NCBI RefSeq assembly: GCF_023715725.1
Contig: NZ_JAMBOT010000003.1
Span: forward strand, 186,001-250,000
Length of the DNA stretch: 64,000 bases
Direction of reading: 5' to 3'
Source of the DNA: Paenibacillus pasadenensis
GTDB lineage: Bacteria; Bacillota; Bacilli; Paenibacillales; Paenibacillaceae
The stretch's first letter is position 1; each line of letters starts with the position of its first letter. This document shows, in pieces, positions 44,755 to 53,269 of the stretch. The position numbers and the translations under genes were made by a program. The notes under the pieces are model-generated. The model saw only the letters and a program-made list of their open reading frames with translations, was not told where the DNA came from and did not search any database.

Positions 44755-47328
44755 TCAATGACTGCGGTCGGCGGCCTGGAGCCATTCCTCCGGCAGCAAA
44801 CGCCGATAGCGGGGCTGGCGGTAACGGTCGTCGATGAGCAGCAGCGCCCCGCGATCCTCTTCGCTGCGAATAAGCCGGCCCCCCGCTTGCAGCACTTTGC
44901 CGATGCCCGGATAGACGTACGCATAGTCAAAGCCGCTGCGGCCCTGGCGCTGCTCATAAGCGGCCAGCAAGTCACGTTCCGAGCCGATCTGCGGCAAACC
45001 GACGCCGACAACGGCCACTCCCGTTAGTCTGTCCCCTGTAAGGTCGACTCCCTCCGAGAAAACGCCGCCCATGACCGCAAAGCCGACCCGCACCGCGCCT
45101 GCTTCGCTGGTTTCATAGACCGAAAGATAGCCGTCCCGCTCCTCCTCCGACATTTCCGGCCGCTGCAGCTGGAGCCGCAGCTCTTTTCCGTTTCCGAGCG
45201 TATAGGCGGCCCCCGGCTGAAATCGTTTGGACACGCCGTCTTCAGCCGCGTCCTCTGCGTCCGGTTCATCCGGCGCTCCCAGCTCCGCGAGCAGTTGGCG
45301 AAATGCCGCATTCATATAAGCGTAGGAAGGGAAAAACACGAGCCAATTGCCGCCTCTCCCGGAGGTTTCCTGAAGCAGCTTGCGGACAAGCGGCTGCAGC
45401 GTCGTCTCACGATCCGCATAACGGGTTGAATACGGCACAATTTCCACATCCAGCTGGCCGGAGTCAAACGGGGACGGCAGCGTCAGCGACCGGTCCTCTT
45501 CATCCGCGCCCAGCTGGTCCATATAGAAGGAGAGCGGGGAAAGCGTCGCCGAAAAGAACACCCGCCCGCCATAATGCTTGGCCGTCTGCCGCAGCAGCTG
45601 CGACGGATCAAGGCACTGAAGGGTAACCTTAACCGAGCCTCCCTTCGACCGTTCCGCAATAAAGGCGAACCGCTCGTCGTACCAGCCGCCGGCCGCTTCA
45701 AAGGACTTGGCGGCCCAGTATGTCTCCAGCAGCAGCTTCGAAGCGTCGGGCGCATGAGCATCCGCCCCTTCATCCGCTGCACCGGAACGTGCAGCGACTG
45801 AAACCGCCTCCGCTTCTGCCGGTCTTCCATCCGCCGCAGCGGTTATGATTCCGGCGCTTCCGCCAACTTCTCCGGCGGCTAACGCGGCCGCAGCTGTCTC
45901 GGCGAAGGCGCTCACAGCCGCGAGCAGCTCCTGCGGCGGCGCTTCGCCGGTGAAAATGCCCGCGCCGGCAGCTTTCAGCTCCGCCGGGCCCTCTCCGCCG
46001 GCGTCCATCTGTTTGCGCAGCGCAATGAACTGCGCGTTGACGGCTTTTGCTGCCGCCGCAAGCGCGGGAGCGCCGCTTTTGAAGCTGCGCTGCAGCGCAA
46101 GAAACGGCGCTTTGTCCAGCGCAGCGGAATACATGGCGCGGGCGCGGTCAGGCAGGTTATGCGCCTCGTCCACGAGCAGCGCCGACCGGCGCGCTTGCTC
46201 CGCCAGCAGCCGCTTCAGCGATATTTTCGGATCAAACACATAATTGTAATCCCCGATAATCACATCCGCCGCATAAGCTGCGTCGAGTGAAAACTCGAAC
46301 GGGCAGACCCGGTGCTTCAGGGCATAACGCTCCACCGTCTCGCGGGTAATGAGCGTTTCCTCCTGCAGCAGATCAAGCACCGCTCCGTTAATCCGGTCGA
46401 AATATCCATCGGCGAACGGGCATTCCGCCCCGTCGCAGCGCACTTCCGGCTGCGGGCAGATTTTTTCCTTCGCGGTTAGCGTCACCGCATGAACAATCAG
46501 CCCGTCCTTTTCCATACGACGCAGCGCATCCTCGGCAGCCGCCCGTGTTGTCGTGCGCGCCGTCAAGTAAAACAGACGGGAAACCTCGCCAAGCGAGCGC
46601 ACCGCCGGCCAAAGCACCGACATCGTTTTGCCGATGCCGGTTGGCGCTTTGGCGAACAGGCCGCCGCGTGTTTCCAGCGTCCGGTAGACCGCTGCGGACA
46701 ACCGCTTCTGACCGGGCCGGAACCGCCCAAACGGAAAGTCCAGCCCGCCCAGGCTGGCGTCCCGCCGCTCGCGGTGCCGCTGCATCATGCGAGCATATGG
46801 AGCATAAGCCTCCAACAGCCAAAGCATGGATGCCTTTAGCTCTTCCATGGAGCAAATCCGGCTCAGCCGGCGAACTTCTCCTGTGTCCTTTTGCACATAG
46901 GTTAGCTGAACCCGCATCCGCTCCCGCTCCTGCTGCACGGCAAACATGTAGGCGTATCCCATCGCCTGCGCCCAGTGGACGCGAAAACCGTCCTCCGGCA
47001 GTTCTCCAAGCGGCATGGACACCGACTTGATCTCGTCTACAGCCTCCATGCCCTCCTCGCGAAGCAGCCCGTCACAGCGCCCCTCGATCGTCCATCTCAC
47101 CCCGGCATGCTCCAGCTGCTCGCGCAAAAAGAGCTCCCGTTCATCCTGCTCGCCATATGCCGCCTGAATTTCCTTATGGATCCGCGCTCCCTCCGTCATC
47201 GCAACCGCGCTGCGAAAGCCGTACACGATGCTGCCGCCGCGACAGGCGTATTCCGCCAGCGCGCGAACCGCGATACGCAGCCCTCCGCTCTCTATGACCG
47301 CATCCGTCTCCAGCTCCATCTGCGCCAT
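44755..47328 (-). CDS. XPD/DinG-like DNA helicase with N-terminal PD-(D/E)XK nuclease domain
   Basis: An 857-residue fusion. Residues 1 to about 190 carry a nuclease pattern (IHKEI, IEGRCDGLL, VDEIKSV: the D...ExK core). The helicase begins near 205, with Walker A KAPTGIGKT and an iron-sulfur cluster region using cysteines in KICPQPEVRCDGAECPF and HRVCPFEF. It continues with the DEAH box VDEAHN, an Ala/Gly/Glu-rich low-complexity insert, and the C-terminal motif VLQAGGRLIRSEEDRG. This is the layout of iron-sulfur superfamily 2 helicases that unwind damaged or replication DNA 5'-3'. The ATG at 47328 with GGGAGGTG upstream is preferred. Substrate and partner are unknown. Confidence 0.82.
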   Translation of the reverse strand: MAQMELETDAVIESGGLRIAVRALAEYACRGGSIVYGFRSAVAMTEGARIHKEIQAAYGEQDERELFLREQLEHAGVRWTIEGRCDGLLREEGMEAVDEIKSVSMPLGELPEDGFRVHWAQAMGYAYMFAVQQERERMRVQLTYVQKDTGEVRRLSRICSMEELKASMLWLLEAYAPYARMMQRHRERRDASLGGLDFPFGRFRPGQKRLSAAVYRTLETRGGLFAKAPTGIGKTMSVLWPAVRSLGEVSRLFYLTARTTTRAAAEDALRRMEKDGLIVHAVTLTAKEKICPQPEVRCDGAECPFADGYFDRINGAVLDLLQEETLITRETVERYALKHRVCPFEFSLDAAYAADVIIGDYNYVFDPKISLKRLLAEQARRSALLVDEAHNLPDRARAMYSAALDKAPFLALQRSFKSGAPALAAAAKAVNAQFIALRKQMDAGGEGPAELKAAGAGIFTGEAPPQELLAAVSAFAETAAAALAAGEVGGSAGIITAAADGRPAEAEAVSVAARSGAADEGADAHAPDASKLLLETYWAAKSFEAAGGWYDERFAFIAERSKGGSVKVTLQCLDPSQLLRQTAKHYGGRVFFSATLSPLSFYMDQLGADEEDRSLTLPSPFDSGQLDVEIVPYSTRYADRETTLQPLVRKLLQETSGRGGNWLVFFPSYAYMNAAFRQLLAELGAPDEPDAEDAAEDGVSKRFQPGAAYTLGNGKELRLQLQRPEMSEEERDGYLSVYETSEAGAVRVGFAVMGGVFSEGVDLTGDRLTGVAVVGVGLPQIGSERDLLAAYEQRQGRSGFDYAYVYPGIGKVLQAGGRLIRSEEDRGALLLIDDRYRQPRYRRLLPEEWLQAADRSH

Positions 47329-47593
47329 GCCGCAGCACCTCCCGAACATCCGTTTGCCGTCTATTGTATCATCATCCCCGCTCCGGCTCCACGCCGGAAA
47401 GCCTCATCGTCCTTACCGCTTGGCTTGCACTGGCTGACGGAAGGGCTTTTTGTAATGAGCGGCGTTTGGTCTCGTCCGATCCCGCTCATGCTGGAATGCC
47501 GACACAATTTGACGCAGATTGCATTCCTATTCAAGCCGCGATTATGCTACGCTGGAAATAGAGTCCAACATTATCCGACAAGGATGTCATGCT

Positions 47594-49162
47594 ATGCCTT
47601 TATTTACACCTACTTATATTGTGCTGGCTGCGCTTAGCGGCGTGCTGAACGTTCTCATCGCCCTCTACGCGCTGATGGTGCGCGGCATGGTGTCCATCCG
47701 CCAAATTTACTTGCTGTTATGCTCTTCGTTTATTCTGTACGCCTTTGGAGCTGCATTCGAAAAAGCGTCGACCAGCCTGGAAGCCGTCCATTTCTGGACA
47801 ACCGTGCAATATGCAGGCATGCCCTTTGCCGCTCCGCTGACGCTGCTCATGGTGCTAGAGCTGCTTGGCAAGCAGGATATGCTGTCGCGGACGGGCAAGC
47901 TGCTGCTGTTTGTCATTCCCAAGCTGACGTTTATGCTGGTCGCCACCAATCCTTATCACCATCTGTTCTACCGCGAGCTTTATTTCCGCCAAGACGGCGC
48001 CGTTCGCAGCGTAGATTTTGTCATGGGCGAGTGGTATGTCGTGCACGGCAGCTACACGTCGGGAGTGTTGATGCTCAGCTTCCTGCTTGTGCTGTTTCGT
48101 CTATTGAAACCGTCTGCCGGATTCAAAGCTCAACTGGCCGCAGTAGCCGTCGGCATCGCCCTGCCGGTCAGCGCTTCTCTAGCGTATTTGCTTGGATGGA
48201 GCCCCTATGATATAGATCCCGTGCCCGTTGTGCTCTGCATTACAAGCGGTTTGTATGCGTGGGCTTTTCTGCGGGCCGACATGCTGTCCATTCTCCCGGT
48301 GGCGCGCGATACGATTATGGAAAGCATGGGGGAAGGCGTGCTCGTCATGGACGCGGACTGGCGGCTGCTCGACAGCAACCGCTCCGCCCGTCAGCTGCTG
48401 CCGGAGCTCGACCGGGCCGCCATCGGAGGCAGCATCCGCGAGCTCGGACTGCCCGCAGAGGCTTCCGCCGCCTTCCATACCGCGCTGGAAGCGCCCGGCA
48501 AGCCGGTTTCCTTTGCGAGAGGAACCGGCGACAGCACCGCGCACTTCGAGGTTTACTCCGCACCCGTGCAGCGGGGAAGCGGACGCAGCGGCGGCCATCT
48601 GCTCGTGCTGAGCGATACGACGGAGCGCCAGAAGCTGCAGGAACAGCTGCAGCGCATGGCTTCCCTGGATTCGTTAACCGGCATTCTGAACCGTGGCGCC
48701 TTCCTGTCTGGAGCGGCTGAGTCGCTGGCTGCCTGCGTCCGCGAGAAACGCCCCTGCTCGCTGCTGCTGTTTGACCTGGATCATTTCAAAGTCATCAACG
48801 ATACGTACGGCCATGAAACCGGTGATCGCGCGCTGCTGAAAATGGTCGAGGTTTGCCGGCAGATCATCGCTCCCGGCATGCTGTTCGCCCGTTACGGGGG
48901 CGAAGAATTCATTCTGCTGCTGCCCGGAATGGACGGCGCACAAGCGGTTCAGCTGGCCGAAACCATCCGTATCGCCGCGGAGCAGGCTAGGTTCGACAGC
49001 GCCGACGGGCGTCCGGTGCAAATACGCGCAAGCTTCGGAGCCGCTGACACAGCGCCCGGCCGGGTGCCGGATTATCAGGAAATGTTTCGTCGCGCAGATC
49101 ATGCGCTATACCAGGCCAAAGAAGCAGGGCGCAACCGGGTCATCCTTGCCGATCGGAATTAA
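47594..49162 (+). CDS. Membrane diguanylate cyclase: 7TM sensor, PAS-like, GGDEF
   Basis: A 522-residue signalling protein. Residues 1 to about 220 contain seven hydrophobic segments of the histidine-kinase-type 7TM sensor. A PAS-like domain follows (about 230-340), then GGDEF (about 350-520) with the active-site loop RYGGEEF. All catalytic features look intact (FDLDHFKVINDTYGHETGD), so it should make c-di-GMP. No RxxD inhibitory site lies five residues before GGEEF, so product inhibition by that route is not expected. The ATG at 47594 follows ACAAGGATG. An HD-GYP phosphodiesterase gene lies 12 kb downstream. Confidence 0.87.
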   Translation: MPLFTPTYIVLAALSGVLNVLIALYALMVRGMVSIRQIYLLLCSSFILYAFGAAFEKASTSLEAVHFWTTVQYAGMPFAAPLTLLMVLELLGKQDMLSRTGKLLLFVIPKLTFMLVATNPYHHLFYRELYFRQDGAVRSVDFVMGEWYVVHGSYTSGVLMLSFLLVLFRLLKPSAGFKAQLAAVAVGIALPVSASLAYLLGWSPYDIDPVPVVLCITSGLYAWAFLRADMLSILPVARDTIMESMGEGVLVMDADWRLLDSNRSARQLLPELDRAAIGGSIRELGLPAEASAAFHTALEAPGKPVSFARGTGDSTAHFEVYSAPVQRGSGRSGGHLLVLSDTTERQKLQEQLQRMASLDSLTGILNRGAFLSGAAESLAACVREKRPCSLLLFDLDHFKVINDTYGHETGDRALLKMVEVCRQIIAPGMLFARYGGEEFILLLPGMDGAQAVQLAETIRIAAEQARFDSADGRPVQIRASFGAADTAPGRVPDYQEMFRRADHALYQAKEAGRNRVILADRN

Positions 49163-49412
49163 GATAGCTAGTCTAATCGGGCCTCATTACGAATATTCTG
49201 GCATTGAAGGTTATTCTTGACGGGCTGCTCCTAAAATTAAGGGGCGGTTGCGGTCCACTCGTTGCAGGAGTTGCTTTTGGCAACCTTAACTGCCATTCCT
49301 TCCGCTGTCCTCCCTTGACGTCCCGTGGAGCGGAGAGCGGAAAGAATTGCGAATCTTCAATACCCGAGTATAACGATTGGTATATAGTTAATTAAAGATG
49401 GGAGTGTTGAGG

Positions 49413-49775
49413 ATGAACGGCGCTGCTAGAAGGACAAGATGGACGGATGATTGGCTGGATTTGTACAATTACGCTGCGGCTATCGGGGACGAGGAGTGGC
49501 GCCTGTCCATCCTTCACCAGCTGGAGGCAGGCGAGACGCTGCGCGAGCAGGAGCTGCTGGAGCAGCGCCGCGACCAGTTAAGACATGATCTAGAGGAAAT
49601 ATCCCGGCAGATGGAGGATATCTATCACCGGCTTCGCGAGGAAGAAAGCGGCTCGATGCGCAGCAGCCTGTGGAACGCTGCCTGGCAGCTCAAAAAAGAG
49701 CGGGCCAGGCTCGCTTCTCTGCTGCGGGCGGGCGAGCTCGGCCCGCTGCGGGAGCATGGCCATCAGGCAGGCTGA
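49413..49775 (+). CDS. Small coiled-coil protein of unknown function
   Basis: 120 residues, mostly helical: an N-terminal WTDDWLDLYNYAAAIGDEEWR block followed by a long charged coiled-coil region (about 40-105, REQELLEQRRDQLRHDLEE pattern). No membrane segment. I do not recognise the family. The second in-frame ATG (49413) is preferred because GGGAG lies 8 bases upstream; the ATG at 49398 has no ribosome site. The gene is followed at once by a strong terminator. Confidence 0.65.
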   Translation: MNGAARRTRWTDDWLDLYNYAAAIGDEEWRLSILHQLEAGETLREQELLEQRRDQLRHDLEEISRQMEDIYHRLREEESGSMRSSLWNAAWQLKKERARLASLLRAGELGPLREHGHQAG

Positions 49776-49798
49776 ATGCGGCGACCGCCGCATGATAC

Positions 49799-49842
49799 AA
49801 AGAGCGGCTCTAGTTCCACAGGAACATAGAGCCGCTCTTTTT
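49799..49842. terminator. Bidirectional terminator
   Basis: AAAGAGCGGCTCTA (49799-49812) pairs with TAGAGCCGCTCTTT (49827-49840), with inner GTTCC/GGAAC and a T-run. It lies between convergent genes. Confidence 0.9.
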
Positions 49843-49852
49843 CACCTTGAGA

Positions 49853-50008
49853 TTATCCGCCAAGACCCGCTTGCCCGCTCGCTTTGCCGCCTTCCGTCTC
49901 AGGGTCATCCTGCTGCTCCACAATTTCGGCCGGCACCTCGCGTCCTTCTTGCGGTTTGTTTTCCTCGCGAACCGCCTTGTCCTTTTCAGCTTCATTGTCA
50001 TGTTTCAT
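49853..50008 (-). CDS. Small acidic hydrophilic protein
   Basis: 51 residues, almost entirely charged or polar (Glu, Asp, Lys, Gln), with no hydrophobic core: MKHDNEAEKDK start, EIVEQQDDPETEGG middle, Gly-rich end. AAAGGGGAG lies 7 bases before the ATG and codon use resembles its neighbours, which supports coding. Likely intrinsically disordered. No family recognised; a stress- or spore-associated role would be guesswork. Confidence 0.5.
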   Translation of the reverse strand: MKHDNEAEKDKAVREENKPQEGREVPAEIVEQQDDPETEGGKASGQAGLGG

Positions 50009-50065
50009 CTCCAAGCTCCCCTTTCACGTCGTTGTTATGTCTAGCCTTCCCGCTGCAGGCGGGTT

Positions 50066-51388
50066 TCAATGCGAAGCCTCCGCTTGTTTGCGGAACATGC
50101 CGTAAAGCTTGCCAAGAGTAGCCTGGTTGATTTCCATATCGTTTTCATAGGCGTATTTGACGGCGTAACCGAGCGCAAGCGTCATTGCCCCCGCCACCGA
50201 TGCTCCGGCGATTGAGCCTGCTCCCGGAAACAGCTTGATGACCTGGCGGAATACGCTTTTGCCAAGGTTTCCGATGACCGTAGCGATAACGAGCTCCTTC
50301 GCCGTTTCCTTGCTGATCGGCCGGCCATAAAGGACGGCCAGCCGGGTCAACAGTCCGATCTGCACTGCTGATATCGGCACAATATCCGCACCGGGTATTG
50401 GCGCCGCTCCTATAGCGCTTGCGGAAGCCGCAGCTCCGAGAATCCACTTATTAGCCGCCGCCGACTTCTCCTTCATATTCCGGGCGAACAGCAGGTCCTT
50501 GGACTTTTTTTGCAGCAGCTCTAAAATGGCGGCCCGCAGCACCTCAATGTTTTCACCGGTGCGGGATGAGACGGGGATGACCCGGAATCGCTCTCCCGTC
50601 TCCTTTCTCACCCGCTCCGCTAGCCTTGGAATGTCATCCGCCGCGTCTATTTTATTCAGAACGATCAGTAAATTAGGGTTCGCATCCCGAATCGCCTCAA
50701 AGCTTCTTTTTTCCGCCTCCGAATAGACCGTGCCCGCTGCGTTTAGAAAAAACAGAATGATATCGGCTTTGCGGTAGTAGTCCATCGTAGTCTGCGAGTT
50801 TTCGAGCCGCACGTCATTTAATCCAGGCGTATCGACAAAAAAGATCCGGTCCTTAAACAGATACGGCCGTACCTCCGTCGTTTCCCCGGGCTCCGCTCCG
50901 ACGCCCGCCACTTCCTCCCCAACGATTCGGTTGAGCGTAGAGGACTTGCCAGCGTTCACATCACCGACCAGCGCAATTAGAATATCCTGGTCCAGCTCCC
51001 GCGAAATATCCGCCATATGCTGGTCGTACTGGGCTTCTGCCGATCGGCGCCACTCCTTCTCCCATCCGGCTCCGGCTGGGAGTATTGCGTCCAAACGGCT
51101 GCCGTGTTCGGCCGGGAGCGTTTGTGCGGCCCGTGCCGTTACGGGCTGAACCTCAGGTTCGGAATTACCCGGTAATCCCTCCTTTGGCCCTGAAGGCGAA
51201 ATCCGGTCCTTCAGCAGTGTTACCGGGTATGACTCTAACTCTAGATTCCCCGTCACACCCGCCTCCGTCATCGAGTTTGGTTCTGCCATGGATACGGCCT
51301 CCACTGCAACCGGCAATCCCGACTGCTCCGCTCCAAGCCACTCCGGACTTCCGCCATGCCTGCCTTTGTCGCGCGTTTTCTGCTCCAC
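50066..51388 (-). CDS. Era-like GTPase with C-terminal DUF697 domain
   Basis: A 440-residue protein. About 1-120 is a variable, probably disordered segment. The G domain follows with G1 GDVNAGKS (about 141), G3 VDTPGLND (about 184) and G4 LNKIDAAD (about 245). A C-terminal DUF697 region contains two hydrophobic hairpins (AAASASAIGAAPIPGADIVPISAVQIG and the GSIAGASVAGAMTLALGY helix), implying peripheral or integral membrane attachment. Family members are thought to act in membrane or stress processes; the exact role is unknown. The GTG start follows AAGGAG. Confidence 0.8.
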   Translation of the reverse strand: MEQKTRDKGRHGGSPEWLGAEQSGLPVAVEAVSMAEPNSMTEAGVTGNLELESYPVTLLKDRISPSGPKEGLPGNSEPEVQPVTARAAQTLPAEHGSRLDAILPAGAGWEKEWRRSAEAQYDQHMADISRELDQDILIALVGDVNAGKSSTLNRIVGEEVAGVGAEPGETTEVRPYLFKDRIFFVDTPGLNDVRLENSQTTMDYYRKADIILFFLNAAGTVYSEAEKRSFEAIRDANPNLLIVLNKIDAADDIPRLAERVRKETGERFRVIPVSSRTGENIEVLRAAILELLQKKSKDLLFARNMKEKSAAANKWILGAAASASAIGAAPIPGADIVPISAVQIGLLTRLAVLYGRPISKETAKELVIATVIGNLGKSVFRQVIKLFPGAGSIAGASVAGAMTLALGYAVKYAYENDMEINQATLGKLYGMFRKQAEASH

Positions 51389-51631
51389 CGTTCCCCGCTC
51401 CTTCCGCCTTCCGGCGCCAGATTCGCCATACGGGATGCGGAATTGCCGCGGCTCTTACACCGCAGCCGTTCCCGATACTCCGGGATGTTCCGTATAGCTG
51501 TTTGAATAGTACTTACCTCGCCGGGGCGCGCTCTGAATCTCGTCTCGCTTCTTTCCCGGGCGTTACCCGGGACGAGGATTCGGGTATCGACTTGCATAGA
51601 TAATGAAAGACTGGTGAACAATGCATGCTGC

Positions 51632-51751
51632 GCCAAAGATCGGCCCTCCGATCGCTGTTGACCTCAGATTTCTATGAATTTATAGCACGATAGTGGTAGA
51701 AATCCGACGTCAAAGGCGAACGCTGGCGCTTCTCCGAGCTCGATCTTTGGC
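51632..51751. repeat. 120-bp element with nested inverted repeats
   Basis: The ends GCCAAAGATCG (51632-51642) and CGATCTTTGGC (51741-51751) are perfectly inverted. Inside, TTGAC/GTCAA (51658-51662 with 51709-51713) and GATTTCTA/TAGAAATC (51667-51674 with 51697-51704) continue the fold. A separate GATCGG-CCCT-CCGATC hairpin starts at 51638 and competes with the outer stem. It lies in a 400-bp gene-free gap, 45 bp before the cupin gene. It could be a structured leader RNA or a small mobile-repeat remnant. Confidence 0.45.
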
Positions 51752-51795
51752 TCCGCACTTTTTCATCCGTCTTCAAACGTGAGGAGAGGTTAGAG

Positions 51796-52314
51796 ATGCA
51801 AACGGAACCAAAAGCTTTTTATTTTCATGACGACGGCCTGATTCCGAACCACCCTTTTCTTCCTGTGCTTGTGTACCGTTCGGCAGCGGACAACCCGTTG
51901 GACATGGAGCAGTCGTTCGCCTCTAACGGCTGGGGAAATACATGGACAGACGGCGTTTATAACTATCACCACTATCACAGCAATACGCACGAGGTGCTAG
52001 GAGTTGTTAGCGGCAGCGCGATTCTGAAGCTTGGCGGACCGGAAGGGGAAGCCGTCACGGCAAGAGCGGGGGACGTGCTTGTACTGCCTGCCGGAACCGG
52101 CCATATGCGATTGTCGGCAAGCGGAGACTTTCGGATCGCGGGCGGATATCCCGGCGGAATGAACTACAATACCCGGCGCGCTACTCCCGAAGAAAGGAAG
52201 CTGTCTCTTAAAGAAATCAATCGAGTTCCGCTCCCGGAGAACGATCCGGTTTACGGCAAAAGCGGCCCTTTAACGAAGCTGTGGCGCAAAGCGGATATCT
52301 CTGGAAACAGGTAA
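51796..52314 (+). CDS. Cupin-fold protein, YjlB-like
   Basis: A 172-residue single-domain cupin. The metal-binding first motif is visible as HHYHSNTHEVLGVVSG (about 55-70) and the second as PAGTGHMRL (about 101-109). Overall it resembles YjlB of B. subtilis, an uncharacterised cupin; the reaction is unknown, but isomerase, dioxygenase or sugar-binding roles occur in the fold. GAGGAGAGG precedes the ATG. The gene ends before a stem-loop with 10-bp arms. Confidence 0.8.
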   Translation: MQTEPKAFYFHDDGLIPNHPFLPVLVYRSAADNPLDMEQSFASNGWGNTWTDGVYNYHHYHSNTHEVLGVVSGSAILKLGGPEGEAVTARAGDVLVLPAGTGHMRLSASGDFRIAGGYPGGMNYNTRRATPEERKLSLKEINRVPLPENDPVYGKSGPLTKLWRKADISGNR

Positions 52315-52370
52315 CGGCTCAGCTGCAATGACCAGACCTCTCGGCAGGTCAATTGTTCCGCCCGCCCGCA

Positions 52371-52398
52371 GAGATGCCGCTTTATTATGCGGCATCTC
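52371..52398 (+). terminator. Stem-loop after the cupin gene
   Basis: Perfect arms GAGATGCCGC (52371-52380) and GCGGCATCTC (52389-52398). No T-run follows, so termination is uncertain. Confidence 0.5.
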
Positions 52399-52451
52399 CA
52401 GCGAAATTTGCCTGTGTTCAAAGTGAAGCGGCGAGCGTATGATGAAAAATG

Positions 52452-52461
52452 AGTGATCACT
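52452..52461. promoter_or_regulatory. Candidate TetR-type operator before the ABC-2 exporter operon
   Basis: AGTGATCACT is a perfect 10-bp palindrome, 25 bases before the ATPase start codon. A TetR-family gene is encoded at the end of the same gene set. Confidence 0.45.
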
Positions 52462-52486
52462 TACTTTTTTTGAACGGAGATGATCG

Positions 52487-53269
52487 ATGTTGAAGCAGCT
52501 CTCCTCTGACGCCTCCCCCGCTGCAAACGATGCCGTTTCGCAGGCCGGACCCGCCACCAGCCTGGATTCCGTGACACGCCTGCTCGGAGGAAAAACCGTA
52601 CTTCACGAGCTTAGCCTGCAGCTTCGCCGCGGTGAGCTGCTCGGACTGCTCGGCCCTTCCGGCTCCGGCAAAACGACGCTCGTCAAGCTGCTTACAGGCA
52701 TGTCCCGCCCGGACAGCGGTACGGTTACCATGCTCGGCCGCTCCATGCCGGAGCGAAACGTGCTGCTCCGCTGCGGATATATGGCCCAGAACGACGCTCT
52801 GTATACCGAGCTCAGCGCCAGAGACAATCTGGTATTTTTCGGCTCGCTGTATGGATTGTCCGGCGCAAGGCTCAAGGAGCGGATTGACGCCGTCATGAAG
52901 CTTACCGACCTGGAAAGCCATCTTCGCAAACGGGTATCCGCCTACTCCGGCGGCATGAAGCGGCGCCTGTCGCTCGCGATTGCGCTGCTGCATGAACCGG
53001 AGCTGCTGCTGCTCGACGAGCCTACTGTCGGCATTGATCCCGCGCTGCGCCGCATTATTTGGCAGGAGCTGCTGCGGCTGCGGGATTCCGGCGTCTCGAT
53101 TCTGCTGACAACCCATGCGATGGACGAGGCGCAAAAATGCGACCGCATCGCCTTTATCCGCGACGGCAGGCTCACCGCGCAAGGCTCTCCGGCCGAGCTG
53201 CTGGAGCGCAGCGGCGCAGCCGACATTGAAGAAGCGTTCATTTCGCTCGGAGGGGGAGACGTACGATGA
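52487..53269 (+). CDS. ABC-2 type exporter ATP-binding protein
   Basis: A 260-residue ATPase with a 25-residue polar N-terminus. Walker A GPSGSGKTT is near 61-69, signature YSGGMKRRLS near 151-160, Walker B LLLLDEPTVGID with the catalytic Glu near 168-179, and the switch histidine in LTTHAMDEA. The DrrA/CcmA-like layout pairs with an ABC-2 permease, encoded next with a 4-bp ATGA overlap. Substrate unknown, probably a drug or antimicrobial. Downstream TetR regulator. Confidence 0.87.
   Translation: MLKQLSSDASPAANDAVSQAGPATSLDSVTRLLGGKTVLHELSLQLRRGELLGLLGPSGSGKTTLVKLLTGMSRPDSGTVTMLGRSMPERNVLLRCGYMAQNDALYTELSARDNLVFFGSLYGLSGARLKERIDAVMKLTDLESHLRKRVSAYSGGMKRRLSLAIALLHEPELLLLDEPTVGIDPALRRIIWQELLRLRDSGVSILLTTHAMDEAQKCDRIAFIRDGRLTAQGSPAELLERSGAADIEEAFISLGGGDVR

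Noticed and set aside
44590..45027. A 145-codon + strand frame between the carotenoid operon and the helicase gene
   Set aside because: It runs through the helicase terminator and into the helicase 3' end in antisense; no ribosome site or domain is seen.
51632..51751. T-box leader
   Set aside because: The fold lacks the conserved T-box antiterminator sequence and the downstream gene is not an amino-acid gene.
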